A stretch of 64,000 nt of DNA from Gemmatimonadota bacterium (GCA_016191225.1 JACPPC010000022.1:186001-250000); one strand, 5' to 3'; positions 44,855 to 54,112 are shown, counted from the stretch's first letter. The notes: generated from the letters alone by a model not told the origin. Numbers and translations are program-made.

Positions 44855-45915
44855 GCGGCGCTCCTTGCCCGCGCCCCGGCGCACATCGCCAGGATCACCG
44901 TCGCCACGACCTGCGCGTCGCGGGTCACCGTCGTCGTCTTGAGCGCCACATCCGCCGCCAGCAGCGCCTCGAGCGCGCGATCGTATTCGCTGTCGCTCCA
45001 AGCCATTGTGTGTCTCGCCCACACCGACGCCGCCTCGCCCCATTGCCGCCCGATCGGGCCCCCGCTCTCCCTGAAGATCTGCACGTACTCACCGGTGAGG
45101 CGCCCGGGCGGCAGCCCGGCGTCGACCCGGCTGCGCCCATACGCCATCACCAGCACCTGCTTGGCGAGGCTCAGCACCACGTACACGGCCGTCATCTTGG
45201 GCTGCGAGAGCACCTGCTCGATCAGCCCCACGGCGCGCGCCGCATCCTTGGCCGCCACTGCGTCCATCAAGTCCGTCAGCGTCTCGCCTCGCCGCACGCC
45301 CACGGCCGCGGTCACGGCGGCCTCGTCGATCACGGCGCCGTTGGCGTAACTCGCCAGCTTGTCCAGCTCGGCCACCAGGGCCGCCGTCTCGTTTCCCACC
45401 GCGGCCACCAGCAGCGCGGCTGCTCCCGGCACGATCTCTCCGCCCAGCGTGCGCGCCCGGGCCATGATCCAGGCCAGCAGCCTGTCTCCCTCCAGCAGCG
45501 GGAACTCCACCGCCTCGACCGCCTCCGGCAGTGACTTGTCCACTTTCGCGCCCGCCGGCGACACGAGCACGAGCAGCACGTCGGGCGGCGGCGCCGCGCA
45601 CCAGCGATCAAGCACCGCACGCGGTTCCTTCGTCATGCCGTCAGGGTCACGCAGCACCACCACGCGCCGCGCCGCCATCATCGGCGGCGTGGCCAGCAAC
45701 GAGCCGAGCGACTCAGCCGTCAGTTCCGGGCCGCGCCGCACGTCGAGGTTGAAGTCGCGCGTGGCCGGGTCGACCACCGCGCCGAGCAGCACGTGCAGCG
45801 CGTCGTCCTTGCGATGTTCATCCGCGCCATGCAGGTGATAGGCGTGCGCCACTTCGCCCGACTTCATGGCGTCGGCCAGTCGCTTCTGCTGCTTGTCCGG
45901 GGCGCTGGCGCTCAC
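44851..45915 (-). CDS. holA: DNA polymerase III, delta subunit
   Basis: The 354-aa clamp-loader delta subunit opens the DnaN clamp. The N-terminal 'HAYHLHGADEHRKDDALHVL' is the AAA+-like nucleotide-site remnant (no Walker Lys), 'RRVVVLRDPDG' and 'LASYANGAVIDEAAVTAAVG' match HolA, and the collar domain follows. The GTG start lies only six bases after a TATATT -10 element, suggesting a leaderless transcript. Operon order is holA, SPOR protein, mutS. Confidence 0.9.
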   Translation of the reverse strand: MSASAPDKQQKRLADAMKSGEVAHAYHLHGADEHRKDDALHVLLGAVVDPATRDFNLDVRRGPELTAESLGSLLATPPMMAARRVVVLRDPDGMTKEPRAVLDRWCAAPPPDVLLVLVSPAGAKVDKSLPEAVEAVEFPLLEGDRLLAWIMARARTLGGEIVPGAAALLVAAVGNETAALVAELDKLASYANGAVIDEAAVTAAVGVRRGETLTDLMDAVAAKDAARAVGLIEQVLSQPKMTAVYVVLSLAKQVLVMAYGRSRVDAGLPPGRLTGEYVQIFRESGGPIGRQWGEAASVWARHTMAWSDSEYDRALEALLAADVALKTTTVTRDAQVVATVILAMCAGARARSAA

Positions 45916-45921
45916 GGCGCA

Positions 45922-45927
45922 AATATA
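45922..45927 (-). promoter_or_regulatory. -10 element of a probably leaderless holA transcript
   Basis: TATATT on the minus strand ends six bases before the GTG start codon at 45915, so transcription should begin at or next to the start codon. No clear -35 hexamer is seen. Confidence 0.5.
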
Positions 45928-45958
45928 CCCGCGCCGTGACGGTCGCGACGACGTGCCG

Positions 45959-46522
45959 TCAGCGCGTGCCGGCCTGCCCGTCGACGATCGCCGGCGTGTA
46001 CGACACGGCCGACATCGGCACCGGCGCGCTCGCCATCCACTGCGGCCGCGCCGACGTGCTGGCCACCGTCACCACCGCCGGGTCGCGCAACGGCGCGGAC
46101 CGGATGCGCAGCGCCGGCGCCGGGCGCCACTCGGCGACCGGGATCGGCGCGATCTCGCTGGTGGCAATACGCCACGATTCCGACGCCGGCGCGCGCTGCC
46201 CCGCCAGCCACCCCATCGCCACGAGGCTTGCCGCCAGCACGCCCATCACCCGCAGCGTGGGCGGGCGCTTGCGCGCCAGGGCTTCCTCGCGCGCCGCGAT
46301 CCGCTCCGCCACCAGCCTCGCGTCGAGCCTCGCCGCGAACCGCGCCGATGGCGTGATCTCCGGCAAGTTGCGGGCGAGCATCAACCCGCGCCGCACGGCG
46401 CTGTCCATCCGGCTGCACCGTGCGCACATGGCTGCGTGCCGCTCCATCGCCTGCATCGTCCCGGCGTCCACGGCAACGTCGAGGTAGGCGGCGTAGTGTG
46501 CTCGAAACTCGCGACAGAGCAT
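45959..46522 (-). CDS. Zinc-finger anti-sigma-like membrane protein
   Basis: The 187-aa protein starts with a zf-HC2-type module: Cys3, then His29-x3-Cys33-x2-Cys36 ('RHAAMCARC'). A single transmembrane helix occurs at about 91-108 ('VMGVLAASLVAMGWLAG') and an extracytoplasmic tail follows. This architecture is that of ECF anti-sigma factors, and the gene follows the sigma factor gene after a 197-base gap. It probably holds the sigma factor inactive until a redox or envelope signal is received. Confidence 0.8.
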   Translation of the reverse strand: MLCREFRAHYAAYLDVAVDAGTMQAMERHAAMCARCSRMDSAVRRGLMLARNLPEITPSARFAARLDARLVAERIAAREEALARKRPPTLRVMGVLAASLVAMGWLAGQRAPASESWRIATSEIAPIPVAEWRPAPALRIRSAPLRDPAVVTVASTSARPQWMASAPVPMSAVSYTPAIVDGQAGTR

Positions 46523-46719
46523 GACGTGCGACGGGTTTGGGGGCTGGCGTTGCCCGAAGGCGTACCCGGGCCTCCCGCTGGTGTTCCCGGGGCCCGGAAG
46601 CACGAGGCCGGACCGGCCCTGGCGGACCGGCCCGGCCTCCGGCCACGGTGAGGAGGAGGAAACCGCGACCTGTTTGCTCCCGGCCGGCGGCTCGTCGCCG
46701 CCCGCCGGCCCTGCGGGGG

Positions 46720-47355
46720 TTACTGCAGTGACGGCTCGATCAGGGCGGCGAAGCTGGTGCGGGCGCGATTCAGGCGCGATTTCACGGTCCCCAGGTTGCA
46801 CGCCGTGATCTCGGCGATTTCCTCGTAGCTCTTCCCCTCGAGCTCACGCAGCACGAACACCTGGCGGTGATGCTCGGGGAGCTGCCCCACGAACTTCTCC
46901 ACCAACTCCCGCAGGTGCCGCTTGCGGAACTGGTCGTCGGGACGGGCCTCGGGATCCTCGAACTCCAGCGGGCGCTCTTCGTCGGTCCAGCCCTTGGTCA
47001 GGGTCTGGAAGAGCACCAGCGGGTTGCGCGACCGGTTGCGGAGCTCGTTCTTGGCCAGGTTCGACGCGATCGTGTAGATCCACGTCGAGAACTTCTTGGT
47101 CTGGTCGAAGCGATGCAGGTGCCGGTACACGCGAATGAAGACCTCCTGCACCAGGTCTTCGGCCCGTTCCCGGTCACCGATCGTGCGGTAGATGAAGTTC
47201 AGCAGGCGCGTCTGGTACCGCTCCACGATCTCGCGAAAGGCGCGCTCGTTGCCGCCGAGGAAGGTCGTGACGAGGGCGCCGTCGTCCAACGCCGACCAGT
47301 CCACGCGCGCAGGCGCGGAGGCCGGGAGCGGGTGCTTGAGCGCTGCGTCTGCCAT
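46720..47355 (-). CDS. ECF-type RNA polymerase sigma factor
   Basis: The 211-aa sigma-70 family protein has region 2 ('FREIVERYQTRLLNFIYRTI', 'AEDLVQEVFIRVYRHLHRFD', 'FSTWIYTIASNLAKNELRNR') and region 4 ('LPEHHRQVFVLRELEGKSYE', 'EIAEITACNLGTVKSRLNRA'). The ATG at 47355 has AGGAG seven bases upstream and is preferred over an ATG 24 bases earlier. It is paired with the zinc-finger protein downstream. Its leader contains a perfect 9-bp hairpin at 47376-47397. Confidence 0.93.
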   Translation of the reverse strand: MADAALKHPLPASAPARVDWSALDDGALVTTFLGGNERAFREIVERYQTRLLNFIYRTIGDRERAEDLVQEVFIRVYRHLHRFDQTKKFSTWIYTIASNLAKNELRNRSRNPLVLFQTLTKGWTDEERPLEFEDPEARPDDQFRKRHLRELVEKFVGQLPEHHRQVFVLRELEGKSYEEIAEITACNLGTVKSRLNRARTSFAALIEPSLQ

Positions 47356-47375
47356 GCTCGACTCCTGAAGGGGTC

Positions 47376-47397
47376 CCACCAGCCGTGAGGCTGGTGG
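47376..47397. promoter_or_regulatory. Hairpin in the sigma-factor leader
   Basis: CCACCAGCC-GTGA-GGCTGGTGG forms a perfect 9-bp stem with a 4-base loop, 20 bases upstream of the sigma-factor ATG. It could be an operator, an mRNA-stabilising stem or a terminator of upstream transcription. Confidence 0.5.
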
Positions 47398-47603
47398 TGA
47401 GACACCTGGCGACTGGCCAGCGTGGCTCTGCGCCCCTACAAGGGCACGGAGTATGCCGAACTCGAGCCGGTGTGCCGGCTGGCGGCTAACCCGTTGCTAT
47501 GGAACTGGTTGGGCAGATTCCATCGAGCGGGTATGGGGGCCGGAAGCGCCCGCGGTGTCCCCCACGGAGGACACGACTTGAGGAAAGTGGACGCTCGCCA
47601 TGA

Positions 47604-48155
47604 CTAGCGCCCGGTGCGGTAGCCGGCGGCGTACAGGATCGCCAGCGCCGTCTTGGCGTCCTGGATCTCCCCCCGCTCGATCATCGCCAGCGCCTCGCTC
47701 AGCGCGACCGGCCGGAGCTCGATGAACTCGTCCGCCTCGCGCCGCGTCGCCCCCATCGTGATCCCGGTGGCCATGAACAGGTGGATCTGCTCGTCCGTGA
47801 ACCCCGGGGTCGTGTACATCGTGAACAGGTGGTGCATGCCCGCCGCCCGGCACCCCGTTTCCTCGGCAAGCTCCCGGTGGGCGCACGCCGTCGGGTTCTC
47901 GCCGGGGTCGAGCCGCCCCGCGGGCACCTCGAACAGGAACCCGTCCGCCGCGTAGCGGTACTGCCGCATCAGCAGGATCTCGGGATTCTCCCCAGCCGGG
48001 TCGCCGAGGAAGGGGACCACCGCGCTGGCCCCCGGGTGGCGCACCATCTCCAGCTCGCCCTCGCTGCCGTCGGGAAAGCGTACGCGATCGAGATCCACGG
48101 AGATCACCCGCCCCGCATACACGCGCCGCGTGGCCACGCGCCCCGGCTCCGCCAT
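47604..48155 (-). CDS. NUDIX hydrolase, ADP-ribose pyrophosphatase-like
   Basis: The 183-aa protein contains a complete Nudix box, 'GRLDPGENPTACAHRELAEETG' (written here with its key G, E, RE-EE-G residues at about 86-108). The upstream strands 'LLMRQYRYAADGFLFEVPAG' match ADP-ribose pyrophosphatases (EVPAGxxD). It hydrolyses ADP-ribose or a related nucleoside diphosphate. ATG with AGGAG seven bases upstream. Confidence 0.88.
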   Translation of the reverse strand: MAEPGRVATRRVYAGRVISVDLDRVRFPDGSEGELEMVRHPGASAVVPFLGDPAGENPEILLMRQYRYAADGFLFEVPAGRLDPGENPTACAHRELAEETGCRAAGMHHLFTMYTTPGFTDEQIHLFMATGITMGATRREADEFIELRPVALSEALAMIERGEIQDAKTALAILYAAGYRTGR

Positions 48156-48209
48156 CGTGCCGCTCCTAGTTTAGTATCGAGTTGCTACATATAGTTCTGC
48201 CGGGCCCGC

Positions 48210-49622
48210 TCAGCCCGCCGGCTCGCCAGTCGCGTCCCACACGTGCACCGGCCCCAGGCCGAGGCTCTCCAGCGGCGCGCGAATCGCCGCCGCGTCGCCC
48301 ACCACCACCACCTGTGCCGCCGCCGGTCGCAGGTGCGTGCGCGCCGCCTGCCAGACCTCGTCGATCGACAGTGCCCGCACCCGCGCGCGGTACCCGTCGT
48401 AGTAGTCGTCCGCCAGGCCGAAGATCGCCAGGTTCGCCAGCGCACCCGCCACCGCCTCCGTCGTCTCGAACCGGATCGGGAACACGCCCTCCAAGTAGTC
48501 CGTCGCGAGCGACAGCTCATCTGCCCGCACCGGCGCTTCCTGCATTCGCGACAGCTCCTGCAGGATCTCCCCCACCGCTGGCGCCGTCACCGCGCGCTCC
48601 ACCGCCGTTGACACGTCGAACGTGCCCGCGTTCCGGCGCGCGTCCACCGTCGAGAAGGCCCCGTACGTGTAGGCGTGCCGCTCCCGAAGATTCAGGTTGA
48701 TCCGGCTCGAGAACAGCCCGCCCAGGATCGCGTTCATCACGTGCACCCGCAGCCAGTCGGGGTGCGCGCGCGGGATCGCCACGTGCCCCACGCGCACTTC
48801 CGACTGCGGTGCGTCCGGCTTGGCCACCACGTGCACCGCGCGCCCGCCGGGCGCCTCGGCGTCGGGGGCGGGGGTCCCCGGTCCGGGTGCCACCCCCATG
48901 CTGCCCGCGGGCGACCAGCCGCCGAACCGCGCCGTTACCAGCCGCTCGGCCTCGTCCGATGTCACGTCGCCGGCAATCACGACGGTCGTCGACGCCGGCG
49001 CCACGTGCCGGGCATGGAACGCCACGATGTCGTCGCGCCCGATCGACCGCACGCTCGCCTCGCTGCCACCCGCCGGCACCGCGAACCGTGCCCGGGGGGC
49101 GTACGCGAACCGCGCGAACATGTCGTCGGCGAGGCTGCGGGGCTCGGCGCGCTGTTCCAGCAGCTCGGCCTGCCGCTGCGCCGCCAGCCGGTCCACCTCG
49201 CGCGGCGCGAACGCGGGGGCACGCACCACGTCGGCCAGCAGCGTGAGCAGCGCGTCGAGGCGCGGCCCGAGCACCGTGCTCTCGCACCACGCCGAGTCCC
49301 AATCGGCCCCCGTGGCCAGCGCGGTGCCCAGCTGCTCGAACCGGTCGACCAGCGCCGCTCCATCGAGCCTCCTCGTCCCTTCGGCCAGGAGCTCGGCGGC
49401 GAGGAGCGCCACGCCCTCCCGGCCGGCGGGGTCGCGCGTGGCCCCGGCATCGAGCAGCACGTGCACCGTGACCACCGGGAGCGCGTGCATCGGCGCCAGC
49501 AGCAGGCGCATGCCGTTGACCAGCGTGCGCCGTTCGAAGCGGGGGAACTGGTACGGACGAACGGGACCGGGCGCCGGGCGCGCCCCCGTGGCCGGCGGCG
49601 GGCCGGCGGCCTCGCCGCTCAT
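48210..49622 (-). CDS. M16 peptidase-like subunit without the zinc motif
   Basis: The 470-aa M16-fold protein aligns with family members ('TLVNGMRLLLAPMHALPVVT', 'VTVHVLLDAGATRDPAGREG'), but the HxxEH site is replaced by 'GVALLAAELLAEGT'. The C-terminal M16 motif 'NAILGGLFSSRINLNLRERH' with 'AYTYGAFS' is intact; in M16B heterodimers the catalytic-partner Arg/Tyr come from this subunit. Its ATG overlaps the stop of the catalytic M16 gene, so the two probably form a dimeric protease. Confidence 0.88.
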   Translation of the reverse strand: MSGEAAGPPPATGARPAPGPVRPYQFPRFERRTLVNGMRLLLAPMHALPVVTVHVLLDAGATRDPAGREGVALLAAELLAEGTRRLDGAALVDRFEQLGTALATGADWDSAWCESTVLGPRLDALLTLLADVVRAPAFAPREVDRLAAQRQAELLEQRAEPRSLADDMFARFAYAPRARFAVPAGGSEASVRSIGRDDIVAFHARHVAPASTTVVIAGDVTSDEAERLVTARFGGWSPAGSMGVAPGPGTPAPDAEAPGGRAVHVVAKPDAPQSEVRVGHVAIPRAHPDWLRVHVMNAILGGLFSSRINLNLRERHAYTYGAFSTVDARRNAGTFDVSTAVERAVTAPAVGEILQELSRMQEAPVRADELSLATDYLEGVFPIRFETTEAVAGALANLAIFGLADDYYDGYRARVRALSIDEVWQAARTHLRPAAAQVVVVGDAAAIRAPLESLGLGPVHVWDATGEPAG

Positions 49623-50902
49623 GCGGCCTCCGCGGCAGCCGCGCGCGGCACGAAGGTGAGGGTCGCCCGGTTGTCCTCGCCCATCTGCTCGCGCGCGAAC
49701 GCCGCGACCCCCGCTGCCGTGACGGCGCGATAGCGCTCCACCTCCTCGTTCAATCGGTGCGGATCGCCGAGGTAGGTGGCGAACAGCGACAGCTTGTCCG
49801 CGCGGTCGCTCGCCGACTGCATCGTCGTCACGAAGTCCGTCTCGATCAGCGCCACCGCGCGCGCCACTTCGGCGTCCGGGACACCATCCTGCCGTAGCCG
49901 CTCGACCGCCGTGACCATCGCCTGCTCCAGGCGACCGGCGTCCACGCCTGGGCGTGCCGTCGCGTCGAGCACCAGCAGGTCCGCGCCCTTCGCCAGGTCC
50001 CACGTGCTCGCGCCCACCGCACTCGCCACCTGCCCCTCGCGCACCAGGGCGCGGTGCATCAGGCTGCCGCGCCGCATCCCGAGGATCGCGCCGCAGATGC
50101 CGGCGACGTAGCTCGCGGCGCTGCCGAACACCGGCACGCGGAACGCGAGGTACACGCGCGGCACCATCACCTCGTCCTCCACCGTGGACCGGAGCCAGCC
50201 GCCGAGGCGCGGCGGCAGCGACATGTCGGGAAGGGGCGGCGTGCCGCGCCCGCGCGGGATCGGCCCGAAGTGCCGCCGCACCAGCGCGAGCGCCTGCGCC
50301 GGGTCGAAGTCCCCGGCGATCGTGAGCACCGCGTTGTCGGGTGTGTAGTACGTCCGGAAGAACTCCGAGATGTCGTCGAGGCTCGCCGCCTCGAGGTCGG
50401 CGAACGAGCCGATCAGCGAATGGTGGAACGGGTGTTCCGGCGGAAAGGCCAGCGCCGGCAGCCGCTCCCACCACGTGCCGTAGGGCTGGTTGTCCACGCT
50501 CCACCGCCGCTCGTTCATCACCACGCCGCGCTGCGTGTCGAGCTTCTCCTGCGTCATCGCCGGCAGCAGGCGCCCCATCCGCTCGGCCTCGAGCCACAGG
50601 GCGAGCTCGAGGTGGTGGCTCGGCAGCGTCTCGAAGTAGTTGGTACGATCGAGCCAGGTGCTGCCGTTGAGCATGCCGCCCGCCCGTTGCACCAGCTCGA
50701 AGTGCTCGTTGGCCCCCACATGCTCGGAGCCTTGGAAGAGCATGTGCTCGAACAAGTGGGCAAACCCGGTGCGCCCCGTCCGCTCGTTGGCCGAGCCCAC
50801 GTGGTACCAGAGGTTCACGGCGACGATCGGCGCGCGATGGTCCTCGGAGAGGGTCACGCGCAGGCCGTTGTCCAGCAGGTGCGTGTCGATCGGGATGCGC
50901 AT
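49619..50902 (-). CDS. M16 zinc peptidase, catalytic subunit
   Basis: The 427-aa protein has the inverted zinc motif HLFEH at residues 49-53 ('GFAHLFEHMLFQGSEHVG') and 'MLNGSTWLDRTNYFETLPS' downstream. No signal peptide is visible (MRIPIDTHLLDNGLRVTLS), so it may act in the cytoplasm. It is coupled to the inactive M16 subunit by ATGA. Arginase is encoded 50 bases upstream on the same strand. Confidence 0.92.
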   Translation of the reverse strand: MRIPIDTHLLDNGLRVTLSEDHRAPIVAVNLWYHVGSANERTGRTGFAHLFEHMLFQGSEHVGANEHFELVQRAGGMLNGSTWLDRTNYFETLPSHHLELALWLEAERMGRLLPAMTQEKLDTQRGVVMNERRWSVDNQPYGTWWERLPALAFPPEHPFHHSLIGSFADLEAASLDDISEFFRTYYTPDNAVLTIAGDFDPAQALALVRRHFGPIPRGRGTPPLPDMSLPPRLGGWLRSTVEDEVMVPRVYLAFRVPVFGSAASYVAGICGAILGMRRGSLMHRALVREGQVASAVGASTWDLAKGADLLVLDATARPGVDAGRLEQAMVTAVERLRQDGVPDAEVARAVALIETDFVTTMQSASDRADKLSLFATYLGDPHRLNEEVERYRAVTAAGVAAFAREQMGEDNRATLTFVPRAAAAEAA

Positions 50903-50951
50903 CCCGGGAAAACTGTCACCGGGAAGGCGCCGGGCAAGCGGGGCCGCCGCG

Positions 50952-51860
50952 CTACAGGATCCGCTTGCCGAGCGCGCTCGCTACCAGTCCCACCGCCAGT
51001 TCCGCCGTCCGGTTCGACACGTCGAGGATCGGGTTCACTTCCACCGCGTCGAGCCCCATCAGGCGGCCGCTGTCGGCCAGCATCTCCATCACGAGGTGCC
51101 CCTCTCGCCACGAGAAGCCGCCCGGCACCGGCGTGCCGACGCCGGGCGCGTCCACCGGATCCTGCGCGTCCACGTCGTAGCTCACCCACAAGCCGCCCGT
51201 TCCCTTGCTCACGTGCGCGATTGCCTCATCCATCACGTCGGCCAGTCCCCGCCGGTCGACGTCGTGCATCGTGAAGGTCTTCACCCCGAACTCGCGCAGG
51301 TGCGCGCGCTCCCCCTGGTCGAGGTCGCGAATGCCCACCAGCACCACATGTTCCGGGCGCACCGCCGGCGACCCACCATTGAGCGCCAGCAGCCGCGCGT
51401 CACCATGGCCGAGCAGGTGGGCCACCGGCATGCCGTGCACGTTTCCCGACGGGCTCGTCGCCGGCGTGTTGATGTCGCCGTGGGCATCGATCCAGAGCAC
51501 GCCAAGCGCCTCCCCCCGGCTTCGCATCGCGCGTGCCGCCCCTGCCACCGAGCCCGCCCCGAGCGAGTGGTCGCCGCCGAGCACAACGGGGAACCGGCGT
51601 GCGCCCACCGACGCCTCGACGCGACGCGCCAGGTCCGAGCAGACGGCCGCGATCTCCTCGAGGAAGTCCATCCCCCCGGCCTCGGGGGGAAACGTGCCGC
51701 GGTCGGGAACGACCAGGTTGCCTTGGTCGCTGACCGTGTGTCCGAGGGCGAGCAGCGCCTCGCGAATGCGCGCGGCGCGAACGGCATACGGCCCCATGTC
51801 AACGCCGCGGCGGCTGGCGCCGAGGTCGAGGGGCACGCCTATCAGGTCAATCTGGGTCAT
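50952..51860 (-). CDS. rocF: Arginase
   Basis: The 302-aa ureohydrolase has all manganese ligands in 'VVLGGDHSLGAGSV', 'LWIDAHGDINTPATSPSGNV' and 'WVSYDVDAQDPVDAPGVGTP'. 'DLGASRRGVDMGPYAVR' at the N-terminus is typical of arginases rather than agmatinases. It cleaves arginine to ornithine and urea. Two inverted repeats lie in the 109-base gap upstream (51877-51899 and 51938-51956). Confidence 0.93.
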   Translation of the reverse strand: MTQIDLIGVPLDLGASRRGVDMGPYAVRAARIREALLALGHTVSDQGNLVVPDRGTFPPEAGGMDFLEEIAAVCSDLARRVEASVGARRFPVVLGGDHSLGAGSVAGAARAMRSRGEALGVLWIDAHGDINTPATSPSGNVHGMPVAHLLGHGDARLLALNGGSPAVRPEHVVLVGIRDLDQGERAHLREFGVKTFTMHDVDRRGLADVMDEAIAHVSKGTGGLWVSYDVDAQDPVDAPGVGTPVPGGFSWREGHLVMEMLADSGRLMGLDAVEVNPILDVSNRTAELAVGLVASALGKRIL

Positions 51861-51876
51861 CGCTGCCGGCGGACTG

Positions 51877-51899
51877 GGGGGAGACCTGAAAGCTCCCCC
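51877..51899. promoter_or_regulatory. Leader hairpin of the arginase gene
   Basis: GGGGGAG and CTCCCCC form a perfect 7-bp stem with a 9-base loop, 17 bases upstream of the arginase ATG. It could act on translation or transcript stability. Confidence 0.45.
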
Positions 51900-51937
51900 G
51901 ATGCGGCATGGTTCTCAAGCGGTCAGCTGCGCAACTT

Positions 51938-51956
51938 CATGCACATCAGGTGCATG
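51938..51956. promoter_or_regulatory. Palindrome upstream of the arginase gene
   Basis: CATGCAC-ATCAG-GTGCATG is a perfect inverted repeat with 7-bp arms, between the stop of the YdcF-like gene and the arginase gene. It may be an operator for arginase or a weak terminator for the gene upstream; no T tract follows. Confidence 0.5.
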
Positions 51957-51969
51957 GACAGTCCAGACC

Positions 51970-52554
51970 TCAGTCGCCGCGCTCCATCACCGCGGCGTAC
52001 CAGAGCTTGAGTGCCTCGCTCGCGCGGTGTCCCCAGTCGTCGCCGCCGCGCTGCGCCGCACCCGGCACCGGCGACGTGTACGGAACCAGCCCGACGCGCT
52101 GCGTGACGAGCCGCAGCCGTAGCAGGTGGTAGCTGTCGCTCACCAGGATGACCCGGCGGGCCGAGCGGCCCAGCAGGCGCGTCACGCCGTGCATCGACTC
52201 GCCGGTCGTGCGCCCCTCGGCCTCCACCACGATCACGCTGTCCGGCACGCCCTGCCGCAGGGCATAGCGCCGGCCCACCGCTGCCTCGCTCGTGGTGTCG
52301 CCCTCGCCGCGCCCGCCGGTCACGACGAGGCGCGGGGCGAGCCCCCGCCTCCAGAGCGCGATGCCGTGGTCGAGCCGCCTCCGCAGCACGGGAGACGGCC
52401 GCCCATCGTATTGCGCAGCGCCGAGCACCACGATCGCATCGGCAGGCTGGGCGTGGTCGCGCCCGCCATACCAAGCCACCAGCAGCAGCGTCACGAGCCA
52501 CGCCAGCACCAGCCCCGAGAGCGTGACCAGCAGGCGGCGCCATTGACGACTCAT
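51970..52554 (-). CDS. YdcF/SanA-family (DUF218) membrane-anchored protein
   Basis: The 194-aa protein has one N-terminal transmembrane helix ('LLVTLSGLVLAWLVTLLLVAW') and a DUF218 domain: 'ADAIVVLGAAQYDGRPSPVL', 'PRLVVTGGRGEGDTTSEA' and 'RVILVSDSYHLLRLRLVTQR'. Members such as SanA and ElyC affect envelope integrity; biochemical activity is not settled. Its ATG overlaps the stop of the beta-CASP gene (ATGA). Confidence 0.87.
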   Translation of the reverse strand: MSRQWRRLLVTLSGLVLAWLVTLLLVAWYGGRDHAQPADAIVVLGAAQYDGRPSPVLRRRLDHGIALWRRGLAPRLVVTGGRGEGDTTSEAAVGRRYALRQGVPDSVIVVEAEGRTTGESMHGVTRLLGRSARRVILVSDSYHLLRLRLVTQRVGLVPYTSPVPGAAQRGGDDWGHRASEALKLWYAAVMERGD

Positions 52555-53936
52555 GGCACCGCCAGCCTGTCCCCGGTCGCCGGCACCGTCACCCGGTAAC
52601 CGTCCCCCACGATCGCCGCGGCGAACGCGTCCTGCGCCGCGGGCTCCCCATGCACCAGGGCCACGCCCTGCAACCGGGGCGACGACGCCCGCACCGCCGA
52701 CAGCCAGCGCCTCAGCTCCGTGCGGTCGCCGTGGGCGCTGTAGCCGTTCAGGATCTCCACGTGCGCCCGGAGCGGCACCGCCCGCCCGAACACCTTGAGC
52801 TCGGGAACCCGGTCCACGATGCGCCGCCCCAGCGTGTGCTCGGCTTGGAAGCCGGCGATCAGGATGGTGGTGCGCGGGTCGTTGGCGTGGTTGGCCAGGT
52901 GGTGCAGGATCCGCCCCGACTCGCACATGCCGCTAGCGGCGATGATCACTGCCGGTCCGCGCATGGTGTTGAGCCCCTTCGACTCCTCCACCTCGCGCGT
53001 GAACTTCAGGAGGTCGAACGAAAACAGCTGCTGGATGCGACGCACCGGCTCCTCGGTGCGGTCCCACAGTTCCGGGTGGGCTGCGAAGACGCCGGTGGTG
53101 TCGGTGGCAAGCGGGCTGTCGACGAAGATCGGCACCGCCGGGATCTGGCCGGCGCGCGCCAGCACGTGCAGGTCGTACACGAGCTCCTGCGTCCGCCCGA
53201 CGGCGAAGGCCGGGATCAGCAGCTTGCCTCCGCGCGCCGCCGTTTCCTTCACAACCCGGCCGAGGTGGGCCCGCGCGTCGCCGATCGGCTCGTGGTCCCG
53301 GTTGCCGTAGGTCGACTCCATGATCACGAAGTCGGCCCCGGCCGGCGGCTCCGGGTCGCCGATGATCGCCAGCCCCGAACGGCCGACGTCCCCCGAGAAC
53401 ACCAGCCGCCGGCCGGTCGCTCCGCTCCCACAGTCCAGCACCACCGACGCCGAGCCAAGGATATGACCCGCGTCAGTGAAGGTCACCCGGGTTCCGGGGA
53501 AGATGTCGGCCGGACGCTGGTAGTTCACGCCGATCATCAACTCGACCGTCCGCACCGCATCCGCCATCCTATATAAAGGTAGGGCCGCTTCCTCCCCCCG
53601 CCGGGTCAGGAACTCGGCGTCCTTCTCCTGGATGTGGGCCGAGTCGGCGAGCATGAGGGCGCTCAGGTCGCGCGTCGCTGACGTCGTCCAGATCGGCCCC
53701 TGATACCCCGCCGCGACCAGGAACGGGAGCCGCCCCGCGTGGTCGATGTGTGCGTGCGACAGCACGATGGCGTCGATCTCGCCCACCGGCAGGGGAAGGC
53801 GCTCGTTCTTGGCGCGCGCGGCCGCGCGGCGGCCCTGAAACAGCCCGCAATCGAGCAGGATCGTCTTCCCGGCATGGCGAACGACGTGGCACGATCCGGT
53901 CACCTCGCGGGCCGCGCCGGAGAACTCCAGTTCCAC
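52551..53936 (-). CDS. MBL-fold beta-CASP ribonuclease-like protein
   Basis: The 461-aa protein has a metallo-beta-lactamase core (HAHIDH at residues 61-66, '[18 protein letters not shown]', '[13 protein letters not shown]') with an inserted beta-CASP domain and the C-terminal RNA-specificity (RMMBL) motif '[20 protein letters not shown]'. Relatives are RNA-processing nucleases like CPSF73/YsgA-type enzymes. The GTG start shares one base with the TAG of the small upstream gene (TAGTG). Confidence 0.9.
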   Translation of the reverse strand: MELEFSGAAREVTGSCHVVRHAGKTILLDCGLFQGRRAAARAKNERLPLPVGEIDAIVLSHAHIDHAGRLPFLVAAGYQGPIWTTSATRDLSALMLADSAHIQEKDAEFLTRRGEEAALPLYRMADAVRTVELMIGVNYQRPADIFPGTRVTFTDAGHILGSASVVLDCGSGATGRRLVFSGDVGRSGLAIIGDPEPPAGADFVIMESTYGNRDHEPIGDARAHLGRVVKETAARGGKLLIPAFAVGRTQELVYDLHVLARAGQIPAVPIFVDSPLATDTTGVFAAHPELWDRTEEPVRRIQQLFSFDLLKFTREVEESKGLNTMRGPAVIIAASGMCESGRILHHLANHANDPRTTILIAGFQAEHTLGRRIVDRVPELKVFGRAVPLRAHVEILNGYSAHGDRTELRRWLSAVRASSPRLQGVALVHGEPAAQDAFAAAIVGDGYRVTVPATGDRLAVP

Positions 53937-54112
53937 TAGCGTTCCGCGTCGGCCGTTCGCGCGAAGACGATCGTGAGCCGTTGGGCGCCCTGGGCCAGCA
54001 TGGCCGGCTCCCAGCCGCCCCGGCTCCTTTCGTTCAGCAGGTCGGTGAGCGCCTCTTCGTCATCCTGCGCGTGCCGCGTCTGCCGCAGGATGACCGCCTG
54101 GTATTCTTTCAT
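53936..54112 (-). CDS. Small DUF4177-like protein
   Basis: The 58-aa product ([10 protein letters not shown]..., with '[20 protein letters not shown]' and C-terminal strand 'RLTIVFAR') matches the pattern of DUF4177: an N-terminal strand, an LxxLLNExxxxGWE helix and a final V/IFxR strand. The function is unknown. It begins an operon with the beta-CASP protein and the YdcF-like gene. A TATCTT -10 element ends seven bases before the ATG, so the transcript is probably leaderless. Confidence 0.72.
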   Translation of the reverse strand: MKEYQAVILRQTRHAQDDEEALTDLLNERSRGGWEPAMLAQGAQRLTIVFARTADAER

